The notes beneath the pieces are model-generated. The model saw only the letters and a list, made by a program, of their open reading frames with translations, did no database searches and was not told the DNA's origin. Shown here piece by piece: positions 1 to 5,750 of a stretch of DNA of 6,300 bases. Source of the DNA: Deltaproteobacteria bacterium (GTDB taxonomy: Bacteria > Desulfobacterota > Desulfofervidia > Desulfofervidales > DG-60); contig JAGGTC010000017.1 in assembly GCA_021163945.1 (NCBI GenBank), positions 1-6,300 on the forward strand, given 5' to 3'. The translations under genes were made by a program, and so were the position numbers. The first letter of the stretch is position 1, and each line of letters opens with the position of its first letter.

Positions 1-1
1 G

Positions 2-565
2 GAAAAAAGGGAAAGATTGATAGAAATATACAATCAATTTGAAATAGAGGCATCTGCATTTAAAAAACAGGCTGTCTGCAGGATAGGATGTGCTGATTGT
101 TGTAAAAATATGACTACCATTGATATTACCACATTAGAGGGGATCCTTATATATGAAAGAATCAATAGATTTCCCCCATCAATAAAAAATGAGATTAAAA
201 AGAAATTAAGGCAAAACAAACTTGAAAAGGAACAAAAAAGGATAGTCAATTGCCCATTCCTAAAAGAAGATAATACCTGCCTTATCTATGATGTCCGTCC
301 ATTTAGCTGCCGCTGGCTATATTCGATTAAAAAGTGCAATGGGGGACCCCCTATAGTCCACCGACAGGTATTTGAGCTTTCAAATAAAACAATAAAGGAA
401 ATACAAAGGTTAGATGAAAATGGCTATTCAGGGTATATTAGCTTTATCCTTTATCTTCTAGATAAAAAAATTTTTAGAAAGGCATATATTTCAGGGAGGC
501 CTTACCCTGAAAAGATTATAAAGTTTGCTATGACGCACAACCTGTTGCCTAACAGGTCTTTATAA
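2..565 (+). CDS. YkgJ-family cysteine-cluster protein (putative Zn/Fe-binding), probably 5'-partial
   Basis: This is a small cytoplasmic protein of the YkgJ/CxxCxxCC family, a group thought to bind zinc or an iron centre but with no settled reaction. Numbering from the TTG at 17, the signature is C21-x3-C25-x2-C28-C29, followed by C79, C88 and C98 (in an RPFSCR motif) and C107. The TIDITTLEG segment just after the first cluster is also typical of the family. There is no signal peptide or membrane segment. The frame is open with no stop to the left edge (codons from base 2 read EKRER before the TTG), so the true start may lie outside the window. The alternative is the TTG at 17 with the purine-rich AAGGGA at 7-12 as ribosome binding site. 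The gene ends in TAA at 563-565, 61 bases before rplU, and has no evident functional link with it. Family assignment is firm; molecular function is unknown. Confidence 0.8.
   Translation, partial: EKRERLIEIYNQFEIEASAFKKQAVCRIGCADCCKNMTTIDITTLEGILIYERINRFPPSIKNEIKKKLRQNKLEKEQKRIVNCPFLKEDNTCLIYDVRPFSCRWLYSIKKCNGGPPIVHRQVFELSNKTIKEIQRLDENGYSGYISFILYLLDKKIFRKAYISGRPYPEKIIKFAMTHNLLPNRSL
540..557 (+). terminator. Weak hairpin at the end of the YkgJ-like gene
   Basis: ACCTGTT and AACAGGT form a perfect 7-bp stem around the 4-base loop GCCT, followed by TCTTTAT. The stem sits in the last codons of the YkgJ-like gene and just upstream of the rplU promoter candidate, a sensible place for a terminator. 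The short stem and interrupted T-run make it weak, and it may be chance. Confidence 0.3.
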
Positions 566-576
566 CGCACTTATTC

Positions 577-605
577 TTGACACAAATAACAAAATATTTT
601 TAAAT
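577..605 (+). promoter_or_regulatory. Candidate sigma-70-type promoter for rplU-rpmA-obgE-proB
   Basis: A perfect -35 box TTGACA (577-582) is followed, after a 17-base spacer, by TTAAAT (600-605), which matches 4 of 6 bases of the -10 consensus. The surroundings are very AT-rich. Transcription would begin near 611-613, leaving a leader of only about 15 bases that contains the ribosome binding site and little else. The -35 box and spacing are seen directly; promoter activity is inferred. Confidence 0.5.
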
Positions 606-612
606 AATTAAA

Positions 613-620
613 GGGGAGGA
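613..620 (+). promoter_or_regulatory. Strong Shine-Dalgarno site of rplU
   Basis: GGGGAGGA lies 6 bases before the ATG at 627. This purine-rich site fixes the rplU start and is the strongest ribosome binding site in the left half of the window, as expected for an abundant ribosomal protein. Confidence 0.8.
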
Positions 621-626
621 ATAAAT

Positions 627-953
627 ATGTATGCTGTGATAAAGAGCGGTGGCAAGCAATATCGTGTTGAGCCAGGAGATGTAATAAGGGTAGAAAAGAT
701 TGATGGAAATATAGGAGAATCTGTTGTATTTAAAGATGTATTGCTACTGTCTAATGGAGGACAACTTAGGGTTGGGAGACCCTATTTGGAGGGGGTAGAG
801 GTAAGGGGTACTATCTTGGCGCAGGAACGTGGGAAAAAGATTATTGTCTTTAAGTTTAGAAGACGTAAGAGGTATAGGAAGAAAAGGGGGCATAGGCAAT
901 ACCTTACAGCCATAAGGATTGAAGAGATAAAGGAGGGAGGTTATGGCGCATAA
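627..953 (+). CDS. rplU: 50S ribosomal protein bL21
   Basis: This is a structural protein of the large ribosomal subunit that binds 23S rRNA. It has 108 residues, close to the usual length of about 103. It opens with the family signature [18 protein letters not shown] and carries the basic rRNA-binding stretch [16 protein letters not shown] near residues 76-91, followed by the conserved TAIRIEEI. The start is fixed by the GGGGAGGA site at 613-620 and by the conserved N-terminus. It is the first gene of the rplU-rpmA-obgE-proB unit. Its last codons, KEGGYGA, double as the ribosome binding site and start of rpmA, and the two reading frames overlap by 11 bases (943-953). No ysxB/prp gene lies between rplU and rpmA, unlike the arrangement in Firmicutes. 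Confidence 0.98.
   Translation: MYAVIKSGGKQYRVEPGDVIRVEKIDGNIGESVVFKDVLLLSNGGQLRVGRPYLEGVEVRGTILAQERGKKIIVFKFRRRKRYRKKRGHRQYLTAIRIEEIKEGGYGA
930..936 (+). promoter_or_regulatory. Shine-Dalgarno site of rpmA inside rplU
   Basis: AAGGAGG ends 6 bases before the ATG at 943 and lies wholly inside the end of rplU. It sets the overlapping start of rpmA and supports translation of bL27 by ribosomes finishing bL21. Confidence 0.8.
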
Positions 954-1203
954 AAAGTCAGGGGGTAGCTCTCACAATGGACGGGACAGCATAGGAAAGA
1001 GGCTTGGTATAAAGCGATTTTCAGGTCAATTTGTAAAGGCAGGGAATATCTTGGTACGTCAAAGGGGGACCCGCCTTCACCCTGGGTTTGGCGTGGGTGT
1101 TGGTAAGGACTACACACTGTTTGCCAAGATTGATGGGGTTGTAAGCTTTGAGCGAATGGGCAAGAACAAAAAAAGGATCAGTGTATATCCTCTAAATGCC
1201 TAG
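943..1203 (+). CDS. rpmA: 50S ribosomal protein bL27
   Basis: This is a large-subunit protein whose N-terminal tail reaches toward the peptidyl transferase centre. It has 86 residues, the normal length. It begins with the canonical [16 protein letters not shown] and ends with a typical RISVYPLNA tail; the middle [14 protein letters not shown] is also diagnostic. There is no N-terminal extension of the Firmicutes type that the Prp protease removes, which fits the absence of a prp gene next door. The start is supported by AAGGAGG at 930-936 and overlaps the end of rplU by 11 bases. The TAG stop at 1201-1203 directly abuts the ATG of obgE. Confidence 0.98.
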   Translation: MAHKKSGGSSHNGRDSIGKRLGIKRFSGQFVKAGNILVRQRGTRLHPGFGVGVGKDYTLFAKIDGVVSFERMGKNKKRISVYPLNA

Positions 1204-2232
1204 ATGCGCTTTGTTGATGAAGCAAAGGTATATGTTAAGGCCGGAGATGGAGGCCGGGGTTGTATTAGCTTTAGACGTGAAAAGTATGTCCCAAAAGGTG
1301 GCCCTGATGGGGGAGATGGAGGAAGGGGAGGAAATGTAATCTTTAAGGCAAGTCACTCTATTTATACCCTCCTAGACTTTAAATATCGGCAACATCTAAA
1401 GGCAAAAAATGGCCAACATGGCAAAGGGAAGCGAAAGAAGGGAAAGGATGGAGAAGATTTGGTAGTCTTAGTTCCATTGGGTACCGTTATAAAGAATGCA
1501 CAGACAGGTGAAATTATAGCAGATTTAACAAAAGATGAAGATGAGGCAATAGTAGCCCGTGGAGGCAGGGGGGGGAGGGGAAACACACACTTTTTAACTC
1601 CTACCAATCAGGCCCCCCATTATGCAGAACCTGGACAAAGGGGTGAAGGGCTTTGGGTAAATTTGGAGCTAAAGATCTTATCAGATGTGAGCCTAATAGG
1701 AAAACCAAATGTTGGGAAATCTAGTTTGGTTTATGCCCTTTCCCATGCAAGGCCAAAGATAGCATCTTACCCATTTACTACACTGACCCCACAGTTAGGC
1801 GCAGTAGAGGTAGAAGGATATCTACCATTTATTGTAGCAGAGGTGCCTGGTCTCCTAAAAGGGGCACACAAGGGTATAGGACTAGGGCTGCGCTTTCTAA
1901 GACACATTGAGAGGAGCTTAATCATGGCCTATGTCTTAGATGCCAGTGGTATTGCCCCAGACAATCCTTTAATAAATCTAGATGAAATAGATGCCGAGAT
2001 CAGGGCCTATAACTCCAATTTATTAAAAAAGAGGAGAGTTGTAATTATTAATAAAATAGATTTACCTGATGGAAAAAGAAATCTACCCCTAATTATAAGG
2101 GCAATTGAGGAGAGGGGATTAAACTTTTGGGCTGTATCTGCATTAAAAAAAGAGGGGATTGAAGAATTAAAAGAGGGATTGGCCAAAGAGGTAAGTAAAA
2201 TAAAATATGATGGTAAATCAAAAATTAACTAG
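1204..2232 (+). CDS. obgE: Obg-family GTPase (ribosome assembly / stress GTPase)
   Basis: Obg is a cytoplasmic GTPase needed for 50S assembly and linked to stress and growth control. The protein has 342 residues: an Obg fold with the glycine-rich repeats (GGPDGGDGGRGG near 32-43) over roughly 1-158, then a G domain over about 160-335. It has no extra C-terminal OCT domain. Visible motifs are G1 GKPNVGKSS (166-174), switch I PFTTLTPQLG (190-199), G4 NKID (283-286) and G5 SA (312-313). The G3 motif reads EVPG (213-216) where the family has DIPG, so the usual aspartate is Glu213 (GAG at 1840-1842). The ATG follows the rpmA stop without a gap and has no recognisable ribosome binding site (upstream TATATCCTCTAAATGCC), so translation probably depends on coupling to rpmA. 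It overlaps proB by 26 bases. Confidence 0.96.
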   Translation: MRFVDEAKVYVKAGDGGRGCISFRREKYVPKGGPDGGDGGRGGNVIFKASHSIYTLLDFKYRQHLKAKNGQHGKGKRKKGKDGEDLVVLVPLGTVIKNAQTGEIIADLTKDEDEAIVARGGRGGRGNTHFLTPTNQAPHYAEPGQRGEGLWVNLELKILSDVSLIGKPNVGKSSLVYALSHARPKIASYPFTTLTPQLGAVEVEGYLPFIVAEVPGLLKGAHKGIGLGLRFLRHIERSLIMAYVLDASGIAPDNPLINLDEIDAEIRAYNSNLLKKRRVVIINKIDLPDGKRNLPLIIRAIEERGLNFWAVSALKKEGIEELKEGLAKEVSKIKYDGKSKIN

Positions 2233-3352
2233 GAAGGCCATCTGCGATAGGGCAAAGAGGATAGTGATTAAGGTAGGCAGTAGTGTGATTACGGCAGAAG
2301 GGGGGGTAAATTTAAATGTAATTGATGGTTTGAGTGATGAGATCTCTTTCCTCAAGGCAGGGGGGCGTGAGGTTGTGCTTATATCCTCTGGGGCTATTGC
2401 ATCTGGCATAAAAAAAATGGGTATAAAGAGGCGGCTTGCCTCCTTGAGTGAGCAACAGGCCGCCGCGGCAATTGGTCAAGGGGGGCTCATTCAGGCATAT
2501 GAAGAGGGATTTGCCAAGTATGGACAGCATGTTGCCCAAATCTTAATTACTCGCGATGATTTGGCCAATCGTTATCGCTACCTCAATGCACGTAATACCC
2601 TATTTACCCTCCTTAGGTGGGGGGTCATCCCTATTATCAATGAAAATGATACAGTCGCTGTCGAGGAGATCCAATTTGGGGACAACGATAAGATAGCTGC
2701 CTTAATTACTGGGATTGTTGAGGCAGATTTGCTTATTCTACTTACAGATATAGATGGGCTCTATGACAAAGACCCCCGAATCCACCCCGATGCACATCAT
2801 CTGCCTTTAGTGGAAAGGATTGATCAAAAAATAAAAAAATTGGCAAATTCCATCCCTGGCAGATTTGGGCGTGGAGGGATGGCCAGCAAGATTCAAATAA
2901 TAAAGGATGTGACAAGATTGGGAATACCTGTATTTATAGCCAATGGCAGAGAACCACTCATCTTGCATAAGATATTTTCTGGTGAGAATGTAGGTACACT
3001 GTTTTTGCCTCAATCTACACACTTTCCTATAAGAAAACACTGGATCTCCTCTTTAAAGCCCAAAGGGGAGCTGGTAATAGATGCAGGGGCGGTCAAGGCC
3101 TTAGTTTACAATAGGAAGAGCCTGTTGCCCTCGGGCATAAAATTGGTTAGGGGGGTATTTCAGGTAGGTGACCCTGTGTGTTGTGTAGATGAAAATAGGC
3201 GTTTGATAGGAATTGGCTTAGTAAATTATGCCTCTAGTGATATAGAAAAGATAAAGGGACTAAAGACATCAGAAATTAGTAGGGTATTGGGTTTTAAGAA
3301 CTACGATGAGGTAATTCACAGGGATAATCTATACGTAATAGAACCAGATTAG
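2207..3352 (+). CDS. proB: Glutamate 5-kinase (proline biosynthesis)
   Basis: ProB phosphorylates L-glutamate with ATP to gamma-glutamyl phosphate, the first and feedback-regulated step of proline synthesis. The 381 residues comprise an amino-acid kinase domain (about 15-260) and a C-terminal PUA domain (about 283-375). Signatures include IKVGSSVIT (21-29), ISSGAIASG (59-67), the FGDNDKIAAL nucleotide/substrate loop (157-166), DIDGLYDKDPR (181-191) and GRGGMASKI (221-229). The PUA domain shows GELVIDAGAVKAL and SLLPSGI. The chosen ATG at 2207 overlaps obgE by 26 bases; a second in-frame ATG follows at once (2210). A modest AAAGAGGT at 2185-2192 is the only nearby ribosome binding site, so coupling to obgE translation is likely. 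proA, the next enzyme, is not adjacent. The TAG stop overlaps the convergent radical SAM gene by 4 bases. Confidence 0.97.
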   Translation: MMVNQKLTRKAICDRAKRIVIKVGSSVITAEGGVNLNVIDGLSDEISFLKAGGREVVLISSGAIASGIKKMGIKRRLASLSEQQAAAAIGQGGLIQAYEEGFAKYGQHVAQILITRDDLANRYRYLNARNTLFTLLRWGVIPIINENDTVAVEEIQFGDNDKIAALITGIVEADLLILLTDIDGLYDKDPRIHPDAHHLPLVERIDQKIKKLANSIPGRFGRGGMASKIQIIKDVTRLGIPVFIANGREPLILHKIFSGENVGTLFLPQSTHFPIRKHWISSLKPKGELVIDAGAVKALVYNRKSLLPSGIKLVRGVFQVGDPVCCVDENRRLIGIGLVNYASSDIEKIKGLKTSEISRVLGFKNYDEVIHRDNLYVIEPD

Positions 3353-3594
3353 TCTTTTATTCTTTGAAGGATTTCAAAGTCAATGAGGTTTATCCTATCT
3401 GTATAGGTAACTATCTTATCGTACCAATTATGCAGCAATTTTAATGCCTCAGGGGAGATGAGACAAAGTCCCTTAAAGTCCACTACAATCCTTTCATGCC
3501 CTTTCTTTATAACCTTAGAGATACGCTCTAAAAACCTCTTTGTCACCTTTTTATCCATAGCCCCTTCTACCTTGATAAACAGCGTTTCTAGGTA
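3349..3594 (-). other. STAS-like domain at the C-terminus of the radical SAM protein
   Basis: Residues about 483-563 alternate strand and helix in the STAS manner: TLFIKVEGAMDKK, then an amphipathic helix, then RIVVDFKGLCLISPEALKLL, then a helix and a final RINLIDF strand. This lines up with the anti-sigma-factor antagonist pattern in which a strand ending in D-x-x-G is followed by a DSSGL loop. Here that loop reads SPEAL (529-533), so both serines of the DSSG motif are missing and Glu531 occupies the second serine's place. The fold is inferred by eye and was not tested with a profile. Confidence 0.55.
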
Positions 3595-5040
3595 TGTATC
3601 CTTGAATGTCTCCATCCTAAAAAACCTTTTTGCCTTGGTCTTTATCTCAGAAGATGTCTCTCTTATAACAGGTATCAAACCCCTTGCATCCTTTAGAGGC
3701 AATGAGAAATTCAACTTATCCACTAATTTTGCATATATAGAGATTTGTCCCTTGGGTCCCCTATAACAAAGTCTTCTAAATGCATAATTGAGCAGAAAAT
3801 TGGGGACAAATCTCCTCATAGGGGAGAATAAAATCCTTTTTAAGATGGAGATATGGCTATATGTCTCACGAAATGCCCACCAAAATCCATCCTGGAGTGC
3901 CTCTGCTGACATAAATTTTGGCCTAAAAACAACATTGGCCGCATTATATTTCTCCCACCTTTTGTGGATAATCCTTCCTTCCTTCTCAAATCTATGAAAG
4001 AGGGGGGTGCCTGGGATAGGGGTCAAGATAAAATAGACTGGCAATTCTATGTGATTTTTTTCACAAAATCTCACTGTCCTCTCAAATACCCCCTCATCAT
4101 CATAATCTAGGCCGAAGATAAAACTACCAATCATTGAGATTCCATGATCATGTATCTTTTTGATAGTATCCTCTAATTTGTCTGCCTTATTCTGGATCTT
4201 GTGTACTGATTGGAGATTTCTCTGAGAGAGGGTCTCTATCCCAAAAAACAATGCATAACAACCACTTTTAACAGCCAATTTCAATAGCTCCTCATCATTT
4301 GCAATGGTAAGGCTGCTTTGTCCTCCCCACTTTATATTCAAAGGAATCAATCTCCTAAACAATTCCTTTGCATATTTAGGATTTCCTACAATATTATCAT
4401 CTACAAATGTAACAACGCCCTCATCAAGTCCCTCTACCTCTTTAATGACCTCATCCACAGGGCGGCAGCGATATGTATGACCAAAAAATTGGGTAACGGC
4501 ACAAAATTCACACCTAAAGGGACACCCCCTTGTTGCTTGAAGTGTATTTACGTTGGAATAACGCTCTTTCTTTAAGAGGTCCCTCCTTGGAATGGGCATA
4601 CCCCTAAAATTACACAACTTTTTTGCCTTATAAAATGGCTTAAGCTCACCTGCTTTAAAGTCCTCTATAAGCTGACTCCATACCTCTTCTGCCTCTCCAA
4701 TCACCACTGCGTCTACATACCTCTTTGCCTCCTGAGGGAGGCTAGATGCATGAATGCCACCCATCACTACAGTAACCCCCCTTTCTCTAAACCGCCTTGC
4801 AATCTCATAGGCCCTCTTTGCATGCATGGTCATGGCTGTGATGCCCACCAGGTCCACATCCTCATCAAAGTCTATCTCATCTACATTTTCATCTGTGATA
4901 GCCACCTCTACCCCCTTTGGGGTCAAGGCAGCCAGTGTGGTAAGGCTAAGTCTTGCAAACCAGTAGTTTTTTATATCCTTTTTATCTTGAATGAGGTAAG
5001 ATTCCTCTCTATAGGCTGGGTCAATCAATCTGATCTTCAT
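3349..5040 (-). CDS. B12-binding radical SAM protein with C-terminal STAS-like domain
   Basis: This is a predicted cytoplasmic iron-sulfur enzyme of the cobalamin-dependent radical SAM class (COG1032-like); the substrate is unknown. Over 563 residues the order is: an N-terminal B12-binding Rossmann-type region (about 1-140, with DLVGITAMTMHAKRAYEIA and VVMGGIHASSLPQEA); the radical SAM core with RGCPFRCEFC, cluster cysteines C173, C177 and C180, then FVDDN (212-216) and GIET (267-270); a family-typical segment from about 300 to 395 (PIPGTPLFHRFEKEGR); a basic helical linker; and a final part (about 483-563) that reads as a STAS fold, with IVVDFKGLCLISPEAL. The B12 region lacks a DxHxxG motif, as is common in this class. 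The ATG is supported by AAAAGGAG six bases upstream. The gene is divergent from the methyltransferase and convergent with proB, with which its stop overlaps by 4 bases. Class assignment is strong; the STAS call is by pattern only. Confidence 0.9.
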   Translation of the reverse strand: MKIRLIDPAYREESYLIQDKKDIKNYWFARLSLTTLAALTPKGVEVAITDENVDEIDFDEDVDLVGITAMTMHAKRAYEIARRFRERGVTVVMGGIHASSLPQEAKRYVDAVVIGEAEEVWSQLIEDFKAGELKPFYKAKKLCNFRGMPIPRRDLLKKERYSNVNTLQATRGCPFRCEFCAVTQFFGHTYRCRPVDEVIKEVEGLDEGVVTFVDDNIVGNPKYAKELFRRLIPLNIKWGGQSSLTIANDEELLKLAVKSGCYALFFGIETLSQRNLQSVHKIQNKADKLEDTIKKIHDHGISMIGSFIFGLDYDDEGVFERTVRFCEKNHIELPVYFILTPIPGTPLFHRFEKEGRIIHKRWEKYNAANVVFRPKFMSAEALQDGFWWAFRETYSHISILKRILFSPMRRFVPNFLLNYAFRRLCYRGPKGQISIYAKLVDKLNFSLPLKDARGLIPVIRETSSEIKTKAKRFFRMETFKDTYLETLFIKVEGAMDKKVTKRFLERISKVIKKGHERIVVDFKGLCLISPEALKLLHNWYDKIVTYTDRINLIDFEILQRIKD

Positions 5041-5046
5041 AATAGA

Positions 5047-5054
5047 CTCCTTTT
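5047..5054 (-). promoter_or_regulatory. Shine-Dalgarno site of the radical SAM gene
   Basis: On the minus strand AAAAGGAG ends 6 bases before the ATG at 5040. It is a strong site and fixes the start of the radical SAM protein. Confidence 0.8.
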
Positions 5055-5061
5055 AGGATAC

Positions 5062-5094
5062 TTTAACTTTTTTATGAAGTATTGTAAAGTTAAA
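5062..5094. promoter_or_regulatory. Perfect 9-bp inverted repeat between divergent genes (possible operator)
   Basis: TTTAACTTT (5062-5070) and AAAGTTAAA (5086-5094) are exact inverted copies separated by 15 bases. They fill most of the 59-base gap between the divergent radical SAM and methyltransferase genes. The half-site spacing of 24 bases centre to centre is a little over two helical turns, which would suit a dimeric regulator. Inside the loop, the minus strand carries TACAAT (5081-5086, 5 of 6 to the -10 consensus) and the plus strand carries TATTGT (5080-5085, 4 of 6), but neither has a good -35 box. The repeat is seen directly; the operator and promoter roles are inferred, and AT-rich chance symmetry is possible. 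Confidence 0.4.
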
Positions 5095-5099
5095 AAGAT

Positions 5100-5750
5100 A
5101 TGGCAAAGATCCAGCCATTTGAAGATTACCCATTCCAATATGAAGATTGGTTTGAAAAAAATAGATTTGCCTACCTATCAGAGCTTGAGGCTATAAAAAG
5201 AAAACTCCCTAATAGTGGGAATGGCATTGAGATAGGGGTAGGAAGTGGTAGGTTTGCAGCCCCATTGGGCATAAAGGTTGGGGTCGAACCAGCAAAAAGG
5301 ATGAGAGAGATTGCAAAAAGCAGGGGAATTATTGCTATTGGGGGGGTAGCTGAGTTTTTGCCCTTTTCTGACTGCCAATTTGAATTTGCATTAATGGTTA
5401 CTACAGTCTGTTTCTTAGACGATATAGAGGCTGCATTTAAAGAGGCATATCGAGTAATAAGGCATGGTGGCCAATTTATAATAGGGCTTGTAGACAAAGG
5501 CAGTCCCATTGGAAGATTTTATCAAAAACGCAAGGATAAAAGTGCATTTTATAAAATAGCCACATTCTATTCGGTAGATGAAGTTGTTTATTATTTGAGA
5601 AAGACGGGGTTTGAAGATTTTGATTTTAGCCAAACCATATTCCATGACCTACCGGCCATAAAAGAGATTGAACCTATAAAAGATGGGTACGGTGAGGGGT
5701 CATTTGTTGTAATTAGGGCCAAAAAGTATAATTTATTGTCTCTGGCGTAA
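5100..5750 (+). CDS. Class I SAM-dependent methyltransferase (Methyltransf_11 type)
   Basis: This is a small soluble methyltransferase, 216 residues, that would transfer a methyl group from S-adenosylmethionine; the acceptor cannot be told from sequence. SAM-binding motif I is GIEIGVGSGRFA (42-53), followed by the acidic strand end GVEPA (61-65, Glu63 for the ribose). AEFLPFSDCQFEFALMV (84-100) is motif II-like, and LDDIEAAFKEAYRVIRHGG (106-124) is the characteristic post-motif helix and turn. The N-terminus QPFEDYPFQYEDWFEKNRFAY resembles a recurrent start in this family, supporting the ATG at 5100. There is almost no ribosome binding site (only AAAAAG just upstream). The gene is divergent from the radical SAM gene, and its end overlaps the convergent PilZ gene by 18 bases. 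A link to the radical SAM enzyme is possible but unproven. Confidence 0.88.
   Translation: MAKIQPFEDYPFQYEDWFEKNRFAYLSELEAIKRKLPNSGNGIEIGVGSGRFAAPLGIKVGVEPAKRMREIAKSRGIIAIGGVAEFLPFSDCQFEFALMVTTVCFLDDIEAAFKEAYRVIRHGGQFIIGLVDKGSPIGRFYQKRKDKSAFYKIATFYSVDEVVYYLRKTGFEDFDFSQTIFHDLPAIKEIEPIKDGYGEGSFVVIRAKKYNLLSLA

Noticed and set aside
1362..1607. 81-residue minus-strand open frame opposite the Obg glycine-rich region
   Set aside because: Its proline-rich sequence is simply the complement of GGN-rich Obg codons.
3362..3379. Hairpin CTTTGAA-GGAT-TTCAAAG as a bidirectional terminator
   Set aside because: The 7-bp stem is AT-rich, has no T-tract on either side and lies within the radical SAM coding sequence.
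3458..3766. 102-residue plus-strand open frame opposite the STAS-like region
   Set aside because: The minus-strand frame shows a coherent domain continuous with the radical SAM protein; the plus-strand translation shows none.
4750..5196. 148-residue plus-strand open frame antisense to the radical SAM start and running into the methyltransferase
   Set aside because: It overlaps two well-supported genes, has cysteine/histidine-rich low-complexity composition, no ribosome binding site and no recognisable motif; it is a shadow frame.
5171..5509. 112-residue minus-strand open frame inside the methyltransferase gene
   Set aside because: It is the complement of a gene with clear SAM-binding motifs and has no family pattern of its own.
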